NCBI GenBank assembly: GCA_023404705.1
Contig: JAEYAU010000095.1
Span: 1-37,409 of the forward strand
Length of the DNA: 37,409 nucleotides
From: Pseudomonadota bacterium
GTDB lineage: Bacteria > Pseudomonadota > Alphaproteobacteria > Rhizobiales > Xanthobacteraceae
Reading direction: 5' to 3'
The first letter of the stretch is position 1. The number at the start of each line of letters is the position of its first letter. Under the pieces are notes generated by a model. The model searched no databases and was not told the DNA's origin. It saw nothing but the letters and a program-made list of their open reading frames with translations. Positions 24,860 through 32,055 of this stretch are shown one piece after another. Both the position numbers and the translations under genes were made by a program.

Positions 24860-25537
24860 ATGCTGGGTTTGTCACGGGTCACAGTCGCGATTGCGGTCCT
24901 GGGGTTCTGGCTTGCGCTGCCGCTCGGGGCCGGCGCGCAGGATGCGCGGCAGAACGAGCCCGGCAAGTTCGATCACTACGTGCTGGCGCTCTCCTGGTCG
25001 CCGTCCTTCTGCGACGCGGCGGGCGAGCGCGCGCCGCAGATGCAATGCGGCGAGCGGCGCTTTTCCTTCGTGGTGCACGGGCTGTGGCCGCAATACGAGC
25101 GCGGCTTCCCGGAGTTCTGCCAGGTGCCGGCGCCGCGGCTCGACCGCAACCTCGTCTCCTCGATGCTCGACCTGATGCCGGCGCCGCGGCTCGTCTTCAA
25201 CCAGTGGGACAAGCACGGCACGTGCTCGGGCCTGCAGGCGCGCGCCTATTTCGAGACGGTGCGCAAGGCGCGCGCCGTGGTGAAGATCCCCGCCGACTAT
25301 CTCGAGCCGACCTCGATCCTGACGGTCACGCCCGACCAGGTCGAGGAGGCTTTCGTGAAGGCCAATCCCGGCATGGGCCGGGCCGCCATCTCGGTGACTT
25401 GCGACAATCGCCGGCTGCGCGAGGTGCGCATCTGCATGAGCCGCGAGCTGAGCTTCCGCGAATGCCCCGAGGTCGAGCGGCGCGCCTGCCGGCGCGACAA
25501 GCTCGTGATGCCGCCGGTGCGCAGCAGCGGCAGCTGA
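24860..25537 (+). CDS. Exported ribonuclease T2 family protein
   Basis: A 225-residue RNase T2 homolog with a Sec signal peptide (about 1-26, ending AGA-QD). Catalytic segment CAS1 is VVHGLWPQ (71-78, H73) and CAS2 is NQWDKHGTC (114-122, K118 and H119). The acidic residue that supports catalysis in fungal enzymes, three residues before the CAS2 lysine, is Gln here (Q115). T2 enzymes cleave single-stranded RNA to 2',3'-cyclic phosphates; a periplasmic scavenging role is likely. The ATG at 24860 begins the signal peptide, with GGGGGAC upstream; a Met 12 codons earlier gives a charged extension and is not favoured. Confidence 0.88.
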   Translation: MLGLSRVTVAIAVLGFWLALPLGAGAQDARQNEPGKFDHYVLALSWSPSFCDAAGERAPQMQCGERRFSFVVHGLWPQYERGFPEFCQVPAPRLDRNLVSSMLDLMPAPRLVFNQWDKHGTCSGLQARAYFETVRKARAVVKIPADYLEPTSILTVTPDQVEEAFVKANPGMGRAAISVTCDNRRLREVRICMSRELSFRECPEVERRACRRDKLVMPPVRSSGS

Positions 25538-25598
25538 TGCGCCGGGCGTTGCGCGCGAGGCTTTACGCGCGGCGGGCGATGCGCCAAGCCAGCCGGCG

Positions 25599-26444
25599 AT
25601 GAACTACGATCATGCCTTCCACGCCGGCAATTTCGCGGATGTCGTCAAGCACGCGGTGCTCGCGCGCATCGTCGCCCATCTGAAGGCCAAGGACAGCCCG
25701 TTCCGCATCATCGACACCCATGCGGGGGCCGGCATGTATGCGCTCACCGGCGCGAAAGCGGGGCGCACCGGCGAGTGGCGGGACGGCATCGGCCGCTTGC
25801 GGGCCGCGACCCTGCCGCCGTCGCTCGCCGAGCTGCTCGCGCCCTATCTGACGGCGCTCGATGCGCTCAATCGGGGCGGCAAGCTCACGCGCTATCCGGG
25901 CTCGCCGGCGCTGGCGCAGGCGTGGCTGCGCCCCGACGACCGGCTCGTCGCCTGCGAGCTGCACCCGGCCGCGGCGGCGGCGCTCACGCGCAATCTCGGC
26001 CGCGACCGGCGCGTGCGGGTGGTCGAGATCGATGGTTATACGGCGCTCAACGCCTATGTGCCGCCGAAGGAACGGCGCGGGCTGGTGCTGATCGATCCAC
26101 CCTTCGAGCAGGCGAACGAGTTCGCCCGGCTGGCCGAGGCTCTTGCGGGCGCGCACCGCAAATGGCCCACCGGCATCTACCTGCTCTGGTATCCGATCAA
26201 GGACCGGCGCGAGAGCGACACCTTCGGCCGCCGCCTGGCGCGGCTGGGCGTGCCGCGCATCCTGCGCGCCGAGGTCACCATCGGCCCCGGCGACCCGGAG
26301 CGGCTCAACGGGACCGGGCTGATCGTGGTTAATCCGCCCTGGACGCTGGAAGCCGAGCTCCAAACCCTGCTGCCTTTCCTCGCGACGGTATTGGCGCGCG
26401 ACGGTCAGGGGGTGCGGATCGACTGGCTGGCCGGCGAAAAATGA
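25599..26444 (+). CDS. rlmJ: 23S rRNA (adenine(2030)-N6)-methyltransferase
   Basis: A 281-residue RlmJ. It starts with the family's MNYDHAFHAGNFADVVKHA and has SAM-binding IIDTHAGAGMY (38-48) and the catalytic VLIDPPFEQ (D-P-P-F) motif of N6-adenine methyltransferases. The conserved KWPTGIYLLWYPIKDR segment follows. RlmJ methylates A2030 of 23S rRNA. No other gene is clearly co-transcribed; the RNase T2 stop is 61 bp upstream. The family assignment rests on the near-invariant N-terminus, so I am confident. Confidence 0.93.
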   Translation: MNYDHAFHAGNFADVVKHAVLARIVAHLKAKDSPFRIIDTHAGAGMYALTGAKAGRTGEWRDGIGRLRAATLPPSLAELLAPYLTALDALNRGGKLTRYPGSPALAQAWLRPDDRLVACELHPAAAAALTRNLGRDRRVRVVEIDGYTALNAYVPPKERRGLVLIDPPFEQANEFARLAEALAGAHRKWPTGIYLLWYPIKDRRESDTFGRRLARLGVPRILRAEVTIGPGDPERLNGTGLIVVNPPWTLEAELQTLLPFLATVLARDGQGVRIDWLAGEK

Positions 26445-26636
26445 CGTTGGGATAACGGGGCCTCTTTCCAGGCTGCCATAGTTTTGATCTACTTTTATTT
26501 GCGGGCTTTGACGTTCCGCCTCCCGTTGGGGGGCCGGCGGAGGTGACTGAGGCTGGTTGTCGGCCGATGCCTTTCCCGAATGCGAATGTCCGGCCGAGCC
26601 GTCGCACCGCGGGGGTCGACGGCGGAGCAATGTTGG

Positions 26637-26651
26637 GGGAAGGAGCTTCCC
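26637..26651 (+). promoter_or_regulatory. Hairpin covering the ribosome binding site of the cold-shock gene
   Basis: GGGAAG-GAG-CTTCCC is a perfect 6-bp stem with a 3-nt loop, and the AAGGAG ribosome binding site lies within it. It ends 1 bp before the ATG at 26653. Folding would hide the ribosome binding site, so translation may depend on temperature, on upstream leader folding or on cold-shock protein itself. The leader from the previous gene is about 208 bp, consistent with a long structured 5' UTR as in E. coli cspA. Confidence 0.5.
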
Positions 26652-26652
26652 G

Positions 26653-26868
26653 ATGGCGATGGCAGGTACAGTCAAGTTCTTCAACGGCGAGCGCGGCTAC
26701 GGCTTCATCAAGCCGGACGATGGCGGGCGCGACGTGTTCGTCCACATCACGGCCGTCGAGCGAGCCGGACTCAAGAGCCTCGCGGAAGGCCAGCGCATAT
26801 CGTTCGACGTCGAGCCCGACAAGAAGGGCAAGGGGCCGAAAGCCGTCAACCTGGTGGTCACGGGCTGA
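26653..26868 (+). CDS. Cold-shock protein, CspA family
   Basis: A 71-residue single cold-shock domain. RNP1 is RGYGFI (14-19) and RNP2 is VFVHI (28-32); the start AGTVKFFNGERGYGF is canonical. It binds single-stranded RNA or DNA and acts as an RNA chaperone. The ATG at 26653 is chosen because AAGGAG lies just upstream and the product has the standard length; the frame is open from 26557, but the added residues do not belong to the fold. The ribosome binding site is inside a hairpin (26637-26651). Confidence 0.95.
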   Translation: MAMAGTVKFFNGERGYGFIKPDDGGRDVFVHITAVERAGLKSLAEGQRISFDVEPDKKGKGPKAVNLVVTG

Positions 26869-26941
26869 TCTAGGCTAGGACTGCATCGGCAAGGGGGCGG
26901 CCCATGCGGCCGCGCCCGCTCACTTCATTTGGAATCCGACA

Positions 26942-27544
26942 ATGATGATCCTGCGTAGCTCTCCGCCTTCGCCCTTCGGGCGCAAGGTCAAGATCGCGGC
27001 CGCTCTGCTCGGCATCGAGTTTAAGGTCGAGCCGACCGATACCAACGATCCGGCGGATCCGATCCGCAAGCAGAACCCGGTCGGCAAGATCCCGACGCTC
27101 GTGCTCGAGGACGGCACCACGCTGTTCGACTCGCGCGTGATCCTCGAGTATCTCGATCACCTCGCGGGCGGCGGCAAGATCATTCCGCGCGAGCCGAAGG
27201 CGCGCTTCGCGGCGCTGCGCATGCAAGCGCTCGCCGACGGCCTGCTCGATGCCGCGCTGATGCGCGTCTACGAAGGCCGCTGGCGAACGCCCGAGCAGCA
27301 TGTCGCCAAATGGGTCGAGCATCAGACCGGCAAGATGACGCGCACGCTCGACGTGCTCGAAGCCGAGCCGCCTGGACTCGATGCGATGCCGCATGTCGGA
27401 CAGATCACGGTCGCCTGCGCGCTCGGCTATCTCGACCTGCGCTTCGGCGGCGAGTGGCGCAAGAGCTATCCGAAGCTCGTCGCCTGGCTCGATGCCTTCG
27501 CGGCCAAGGTGCCGACCTTCGAGAAGACGCGCGTCGCCGCCTAA
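26942..27544 (+). CDS. Glutathione S-transferase family protein
   Basis: A 200-residue GST. The thioredoxin-like N-terminal domain (1-76) has LRSSPPSPFGRKVKIAAALL with the likely active-site serine region, the cis-proline loop NPVGKIPTLV and the glutathione-binding DSRVILEYLD. An all-helical C-terminal domain with QITVACALGYLDLRFG follows. GSTs of this kind conjugate or reduce electrophiles and peroxides with glutathione; the specific substrate is unknown. It starts at the first Met (26942) and ends 18 bp before the stop of the convergent double-barrel gene, with a strong hairpin between. Confidence 0.9.
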   Translation: MMILRSSPPSPFGRKVKIAAALLGIEFKVEPTDTNDPADPIRKQNPVGKIPTLVLEDGTTLFDSRVILEYLDHLAGGGKIIPREPKARFAALRMQALADGLLDAALMRVYEGRWRTPEQHVAKWVEHQTGKMTRTLDVLEAEPPGLDAMPHVGQITVACALGYLDLRFGGEWRKSYPKLVAWLDAFAAKVPTFEKTRVAA

Positions 27545-27546
27545 GT

Positions 27547-27569
27547 GCCGTGACGCGCGCCGTCACGGC
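27547..27569. terminator. Shared hairpin between convergent GST and double-barrel genes
   Basis: A perfect 9-bp stem, GCCGTGACG / CGTCACGGC, with a 5-nt loop, starting 3 bp after the GST stop. It also contains the stop codon of the minus-strand gene. There is no T tract on either side, so its strength as a terminator is uncertain. Confidence 0.6.
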
Positions 27570-28933
27570 GGCGCGAAGCGATAGTTCACGCCGAGCTTGG
27601 CGAGGTGGAGTTGCTGGCGCACCGTATTGGGCGCCAGCACGTTGCCGTTGAGCAAGCCGGTCGCTGTCCCGTAGGTGAGCACGGTCTCGCGGCCGAAGTC
27701 GATGAAGTCGTATTCGGCCTTCACGGACCAGTTGCGCGTGAGCGCGTGCTCGACACCGGCGCCGACCAGCACGCCCGCATGGTGATGATGCCCGCTCGTG
27801 CTGATCGTGAGCAGGCCGGGCGCGGTCTGCTGCCAGGCGTGACGCTGCCAGGCCGCTGCGGCGCCGGCCTTGGCGAACACCAGCCAGCGATCATGCGCGA
27901 AGCCGATGCGGCCCGCAGCGGTGCCGAGCCAGTCGGTGCGGGTCGCGAGGTCAAGCGTGGTCGCGCCGAGGCCCGGGTCCGGAGTCGCAACCGTGATGCC
28001 GCCATCGATCCCGCTCCAGGCGAAATCGAGCTCGGCGCCGAACACGATCCGTCCGACCTGCAGGTTGAGACCGAACTGGCCGCCCGCCAGACCGCCGCCG
28101 ACATCGACGTGGCGCACCGGATCGAGGTCGGTCCACGACGCGCGGCCCGCGCCATAGCCCGCATGGGCGCCGACATAGAAGCCGCCCCAGTCGAAGCCGT
28201 GGGCCGGCGTCGGTGCGATGGCGGGCGTCGTTGCCGGGCCGCCGAAGTGATAGTTGACGCCGAACCTGACCAGATGCAGCGCCTGCTGCATGTTGACGTC
28301 CATCGTGGTCGTGCCGACGACACCACCGATGGAGGTCGGTCCCGCGGTCGTCACGGTGCGCGGCGGCAGGCCGACGAACGCATACTCGACGCGCGCGGAC
28401 CAGCGCGGCGCGAAGAAGTGCTCGATGCCGCCGCCGAGCGTCCATCCCCGATGCGTGGTGCCGCCGTTACGATGAAAGAAGTCGAACGGCGCCGGAGCGG
28501 GCCCGGTGTAGACGAGGTCGAAGCCGTGATCGGTGCCGGCCCAGGCGACGCCGCCCTTGGCGTAGATCAGCGAGGCGCCTTGCGCGACGCCGACGCGGCC
28601 CGTCAGGGTCGCGAGCCAGTCGAGGCGCGACGTGAACGCGATATCGCCGATGCCGAAATAGTTGCTCAGGGCGGCTTCACCGCGCAGCCCGGCCCAGGCG
28701 GCGTCGCCCTCGAGGCCGAACACGAAATTGCCGAGCTGCCGGTTGATGCCGATCTGCCCGCCCGCGAGCGCGCCGTCGATCGCGAAGCTCGCGCTGTTGT
28801 CGATATGCTCGGCGGTTCCCCAGCCGTAGCCCGCATGGGCGCCGATATAGAGGCCGGACCAGTCGAAGGCCGGCTGCGCCAGGGCAGGCCCGGCTCCGAG
28901 CAGTGTCGCAATGAGAATCGCAGGCGTGCGCAT
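27563..28933 (-). CDS. Fused double beta-barrel outer-membrane protein
   Basis: A 456-residue exported protein made of two complete Omp25/RopB-type barrels in one chain. The signal peptide is about 1-20 (ending ALA-QP). Barrel one (about 23-230) runs from FDWSGLYIGAHAGYGWG to VRFGVNYHFGG. A Pro/Ala/Thr linker of about 16 residues (TTPAIAPTPAHG) follows. Barrel two (about 247-456) runs from FDWGGFYVGAHAGYGAG to AKLGVNYRFAPP. The repeats keep the same strand order (LAGGQIGIN / LAGGQFGLN; EYAFVG / EYDFID). A four-histidine run (382-385) sits in a loop of barrel two. The single frame has no stop between the barrels, so it is a true fusion, not two genes. It is about twice the family length; function unknown. 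Confidence 0.88.
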   Translation of the reverse strand: MRTPAILIATLLGAGPALAQPAFDWSGLYIGAHAGYGWGTAEHIDNSASFAIDGALAGGQIGINRQLGNFVFGLEGDAAWAGLRGEAALSNYFGIGDIAFTSRLDWLATLTGRVGVAQGASLIYAKGGVAWAGTDHGFDLVYTGPAPAPFDFFHRNGGTTHRGWTLGGGIEHFFAPRWSARVEYAFVGLPPRTVTTAGPTSIGGVVGTTTMDVNMQQALHLVRFGVNYHFGGPATTPAIAPTPAHGFDWGGFYVGAHAGYGAGRASWTDLDPVRHVDVGGGLAGGQFGLNLQVGRIVFGAELDFAWSGIDGGITVATPDPGLGATTLDLATRTDWLGTAAGRIGFAHDRWLVFAKAGAAAAWQRHAWQQTAPGLLTISTSGHHHHAGVLVGAGVEHALTRNWSVKAEYDFIDFGRETVLTYGTATGLLNGNVLAPNTVRQQLHLAKLGVNYRFAPP

Positions 28934-29081
28934 TCGTCTTCCCCCAGGCGCCGTTCGGGAGACGCTAGGGAGAGCGCGGCGCTCCGGCTTGGGCGAGAGA
29001 GAACAGAACTAGGCGCAGGGTGCACGCGGCGGCGGTTTGTGCCGCGGTGTGGCTTTGCGTCCACAGCTTCGGCCATGAAAA

Positions 29082-29105
29082 AAGCCCCGGCCGCCGCCGG
29101 GGCTT
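29082..29105 (-). terminator. Intrinsic terminator of the omp gene at 29127-29852
   Basis: A 9-bp perfect stem, AAGCCCCGG / CCGGGGCTT, with a 6-nt loop. On the minus strand it is followed by a T run (TTTTTTCATGG, overlapping the stem end). It lies 21 bp after the gene's stop codon and resembles the terminators at 6762 and 7719. Confidence 0.9.
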
Positions 29106-29126
29106 CCTCCAGCTGATGCGTCGCGA

Positions 29127-29852
29127 TCAGTAGCGGGCCGCGATCGGGCCGCCGCCGAAGCGATAGTTGACGCCGAGCTTCACGGCATGGACCTGCTGGT
29201 CGACGTCGAAAGCGATGCCGGGCGCGTAGGTCACGCCGCGGTTGCCGAAGTCCATGTAGTTGTACTCGAGCTTGGCCGACCAATTGTTGGCGAAGCCGTA
29301 TTCGACGCCGGCGCCGACGGTCCAGCCGGTGCGCGTCTCCTCGCTGGATCCCGCGAAGCCCGGGACCGCGTAGCTCAGATTCTCGTTCGCCCAGGCAAAG
29401 CCGCCCTTGCCGTAGATCAGCCAGTTGTTGAACGCGAAGCCGACGCGGCCCGTGAGCGTGCCGAGCCAGTCGATGCGCGTGTCGAAGGTCTCGCCGCCGA
29501 AGCGCGTCGAGGTGGCGCCGCCCGAGATGTCGGCCCAGGACAGATCGCCCTCGATGCCGAGCACGATGTTGTTGATCTGGTAGTTGAAGCCGATCTGACC
29601 GCCGGCCAGGAAGCCGTCCGCGTTGTGGCTGATGCCGAACGGGCCGGTCGTGGTGTCGGTCCAGCCCTTGTCGGCCCAGCCGTAACCGCCATGCGCGCCG
29701 ATATAGATGCCGGTCCAATTATAGACCGCGACAGGCACGACCGCGGGCGCCACGGCGGGCGGCGGCGGGCGACGCGCGATGTCGGCCGCGAAGGCCGGTT
29801 GAGCAGCCGCAATGGCGAGCAAGCTGGCGGTGAAAAGAACAGTACGCTTCAT
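29127..29852 (-). CDS. Outer-membrane beta-barrel protein, Omp25/RopB type
   Basis: A 241-residue barrel protein. The signal peptide covers 1-23 (ending AFA-AD), then a Pro-rich spacer (DIARRPPPPAVAPAVVPVAV) and first strand YNWTGIYIGAHGGYGW. Later strands include GGQIGFNYQINNIVLGIEG, GRVGFAFNNWLIYGKGGFA and the end VKLGVNYRFGGGPIAARY. The ATG at 29852 starts the signal peptide and has GGAG a few bases upstream; upstream codons to 29972 are open but not plausible. It is closest to the barrel at 6814-7512 in size and ending, and its terminator also matches, so these genes share ancestry. Confidence 0.9.
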   Translation of the reverse strand: MKRTVLFTASLLAIAAAQPAFAADIARRPPPPAVAPAVVPVAVYNWTGIYIGAHGGYGWADKGWTDTTTGPFGISHNADGFLAGGQIGFNYQINNIVLGIEGDLSWADISGGATSTRFGGETFDTRIDWLGTLTGRVGFAFNNWLIYGKGGFAWANENLSYAVPGFAGSSEETRTGWTVGAGVEYGFANNWSAKLEYNYMDFGNRGVTYAPGIAFDVDQQVHAVKLGVNYRFGGGPIAARY

Positions 29853-30176
29853 CAGGGAGCCTCCGCTCGAAAAGGTTGCGCGAACGACGCACGAGGGCGC
29901 CGACACGAGCAGTGCTGAGTGCAGGTCTTCGCAATGTGGCTTGGCTGCAATGGGGCGCGTTCTTGACCCCAATGCGATGACCCCGTCCTGGGCGCGCTAA
30001 TGCGCGAGACGCGTCATTGGTTCCGGAACCCGCAGGGAACCGCAGCGAAGCGCAGCGATATCTCGCTTGCGCCGGGGCGCGGTGGAACTTGGGAGAATGC
30101 GGCAGCAACGCGAAGGCGGCACATTCGTGCCGCAACAAAGGACGCGCGTCAGGCGGCGCGCGCCCTCACGGCTGGG
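29853..30176. other. 324-bp gap between two minus-strand omp genes
   Basis: This gap should hold the promoter and leader of the barrel gene starting at 29852, and on its right side the terminator of the barrel gene ending at 30177. Open frames here are short shadows without ribosome binding sites. Apart from the hairpin at 30140-30165 I see nothing definite. Confidence 0.5.
30140..30165 (-). terminator. Probable terminator of the omp gene at 30177-30797
   Basis: On the minus strand, GGGCGCGCG pairs with CGCGCGTCC (9 bp with one G-T wobble) across an 8-nt loop, followed by TTTGTTG. It lies 11 bp after the stop codon. The T tract is short, so the call is moderate. Confidence 0.55.
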
Positions 30177-30797
30177 TCAGAAGCGATAGTTCACGCCGAA
30201 GCGCAGCAGGCTCGACTCGAAGCCGTGGCCGAGTGCCGTGATCCCATAGGTGTGATCGGAGAGATCCACGTAGAGGAATTCGGCGCGCGCCGACCAGTTC
30301 GGCGTGAAGCCGACTTCGACGCCGAGACCGAGGGTCCAGCCGAACTGCGTGTGGCCCTCGCTCAGGCCGGCGAACTCGGCGCGGCCGCGGCCATAGGCGA
30401 GACCGGCCGTGAGATAGAGCAGCACGTTGTTGAGCGCGTAGCCGGCGCGGCCGCGCACCGTGCCGAACCACGGATTGGAGAATTTGTAGCCCGCGAAGGT
30501 GTCGTCCGCGCCCGAGATCTGGATGTCGGTCTCGGCGCCGAAGACCCATTGGCCGCTCTGCCAGTTGAAGCCGGCCTGCAGGCCGCCCGCGAAACCGCTC
30601 GGCTCCGCCGGCCAGTTGGTGGTCTTGCCGAACTGGTAGCCGAGATTGAGGCCCACATAGGCGCCGTTCCAGTTGTAGGCGCTGAAGGGCGCGGCGGCCA
30701 TTTGCGGTGTGGCGCCGTAGCGCGGGTAGTCGGCGCCGAGCGCCGGGCCCGCGAGAACGGCAGCCGCGAAGACGGTCGCGAATACTGTCCTGAACAT
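30177..30797 (-). CDS. Outer-membrane beta-barrel protein
   Basis: A 206-residue barrel protein with a signal peptide (about 1-20, ending ALG-AD). The mature chain starts DYPRYGATPQM, and the first strand is YNWNGAYVGLNLGYQFG. Later strands include GGLQAGFNWQSGQWVFGAE, VRGRAGYALNNVLLYLTAG and the ending LLRFGVNYRF, with a C-terminal Phe as expected for BAM recognition. The ATG at 30797 is preferred over 30872 because GGAGGTGA precedes it by a few bases and the signal peptide starts there. It is more divergent from the other barrels in the window. It is divergent from the SDR gene; the 297-bp gap is AT-rich and contains a small ATCTC/GAGAT hairpin at 30948-30961. Confidence 0.88.
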   Translation of the reverse strand: MFRTVFATVFAAAVLAGPALGADYPRYGATPQMAAAPFSAYNWNGAYVGLNLGYQFGKTTNWPAEPSGFAGGLQAGFNWQSGQWVFGAETDIQISGADDTFAGYKFSNPWFGTVRGRAGYALNNVLLYLTAGLAYGRGRAEFAGLSEGHTQFGWTLGLGVEVGFTPNWSARAEFLYVDLSDHTYGITALGHGFESSLLRFGVNYRF

Positions 30798-31094
30798 CTT
30801 CACCTCCACGTTATCGGCGCGAATTCGGAGTCGAGACGCCGTTCGCGCGCCAGGAGCGGCTGTTTTCTTCACAGGATTTATCGAGGTGTTCAGGTTAAAC
30901 GTTCATAACTTCATAAAATTCGAGTCATCTAGACTTAAGGAATTCGTATCTCTTACGAGATCCTTTAAGCTTCGATTCACCATGAGCTTTGTCGCAACGT
31001 CAGGCCGGGCTGGCAGCGGCGAAGCGTGCGCGGGCCGTATGTCGGTCATCGACGCGGCTGCGGACAAGACGGTAAGACTGCGGAAGGCAGTTCC

Positions 31095-31856
31095 ATGATG
31101 ACGATCTCTCCACCCCGTGCCGCGCTGGTCACTGGTGCGGCGCGCCGCATCGGCCGGGCGATCGCGCTCGCGCTCGGCCGCGCCGGCTATGCGGTCGCGA
31201 TCAACACGCGGAGCTCGACCGAGGAGGCGGAGGCGCTGCGCCGCGAGATCATGGCGGCCGGTGTGCGCGCCGAGGTCGTGCGCGCGGACCTCGCGGATCA
31301 TGCGGCGGTGACGGCGCTGGTTCCGGCGGCCGCCGTGGCGGTCGGTGCGCTGACGCTGCTGGTCAACAATGCGGCGGAGTTCGAGCGCGACGAGATCGGC
31401 GCGCTCGACCGCGCGCGCTGGGACCGGCAGTTCGCCGTCAACCTGCGCGCGCCCGTGTTCCTGGCCGAGGCCTTCGCGGCGCAGGCGCCGGCGGGCGCGT
31501 CGGTGGTCAACATCCTGGATCAGCGCGTGCTCAAGCCGACGCCGCAATTCGTCTCCTACACGCTGACCAAGAGCGCGCTCTACACGGCGACGCGCACGCT
31601 CGCACAGGCGCTCGCGCCCAAGGTGCGCGTCAACGCGATCGCGCCGGGGCCGACGGTGCCGAGCCCGCGCCAGAGCGAAGAGGATTTCGCGCGTCAGGCC
31701 GCCGCCGTGCCGCTGGGTCGCGGCCCGAGCCCCGAGGAGATTGCGGCCGCAGTGGTGTTCCTGGCACAAGCCGACAGCATCACGGGCCAGACTCTGGCGG
31801 TGGACGGCGGCCAGCATCTCGCCTGGAAGACGCCGGACGTGGACCTCATGGAGTAG
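31095..31856 (+). CDS. SDR oxidoreductase, pteridine-reductase-like
   Basis: A 253-residue short-chain dehydrogenase. The cofactor site is TGAARRIGRAIA (13-24), the T-G-x3-R-x-G form that favours NADPH and is typical of PTR1/FolM-type pteridine reductases rather than the common TGxxxGxG. LLVNNAAEF (88-96) is standard. The catalytic serine is replaced by Asp (D142 in VVNILDQR), 13 residues before Y155, with K159, the same D-Y-K arrangement as Leishmania PTR1. I therefore suggest reduction of a pterin or dihydromonapterin; a generic SDR is the alternative. Adjacent ATGs occur at 31095 and 31098. The gene precedes uvrC - pgsA - moaD - moaE. Confidence 0.88.
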   Translation: MMTISPPRAALVTGAARRIGRAIALALGRAGYAVAINTRSSTEEAEALRREIMAAGVRAEVVRADLADHAAVTALVPAAAVAVGALTLLVNNAAEFERDEIGALDRARWDRQFAVNLRAPVFLAEAFAAQAPAGASVVNILDQRVLKPTPQFVSYTLTKSALYTATRTLAQALAPKVRVNAIAPGPTVPSPRQSEEDFARQAAAVPLGRGPSPEEIAAAVVFLAQADSITGQTLAVDGGQHLAWKTPDVDLME

Positions 31857-31874
31857 GGCATGGAGATGTTCTCG

Positions 31875-32006
31875 GCGTCATCCCGGCCAAGCGAGGGGTG
31901 CGAAGCACGCGCGAGCGCGAGCCGGGATCCATATCCCCTGTGGTCGTGACGCGCAGAAACAGGGGTTATGAATCCCGGCTCTCGCTCCGCTCGGCCGGGA
32001 TGACGC
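31875..32006. repeat. 132-bp nested inverted repeat
   Basis: The outer arms are a perfect 14-bp match (GCGTCATCCCGGCC at 31875-31888, complement at 31993-32006). Nested inside are GCCGGGAT (31921-31928) with ATCCCGGC (31972-31979), and CCCCTG (31935-31940) with CAGGGG (31960-31965). The nested design fits a dispersed palindromic repeat of Rhizobiales rather than a simple terminator. It lies between the SDR gene and uvrC. Confidence 0.85.
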
Positions 32007-32055
32007 GGAGTTACACGACTGGCCGCAGCCGCTTGCGAACACTACTTTTGAGCCG

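Noticed and set aside
27605..29116. Plus-strand open frame of 503 codons opposite the double-barrel gene
   Set aside because: It spans the barrel gene, its promoter and a terminator and has no plausible protein features.
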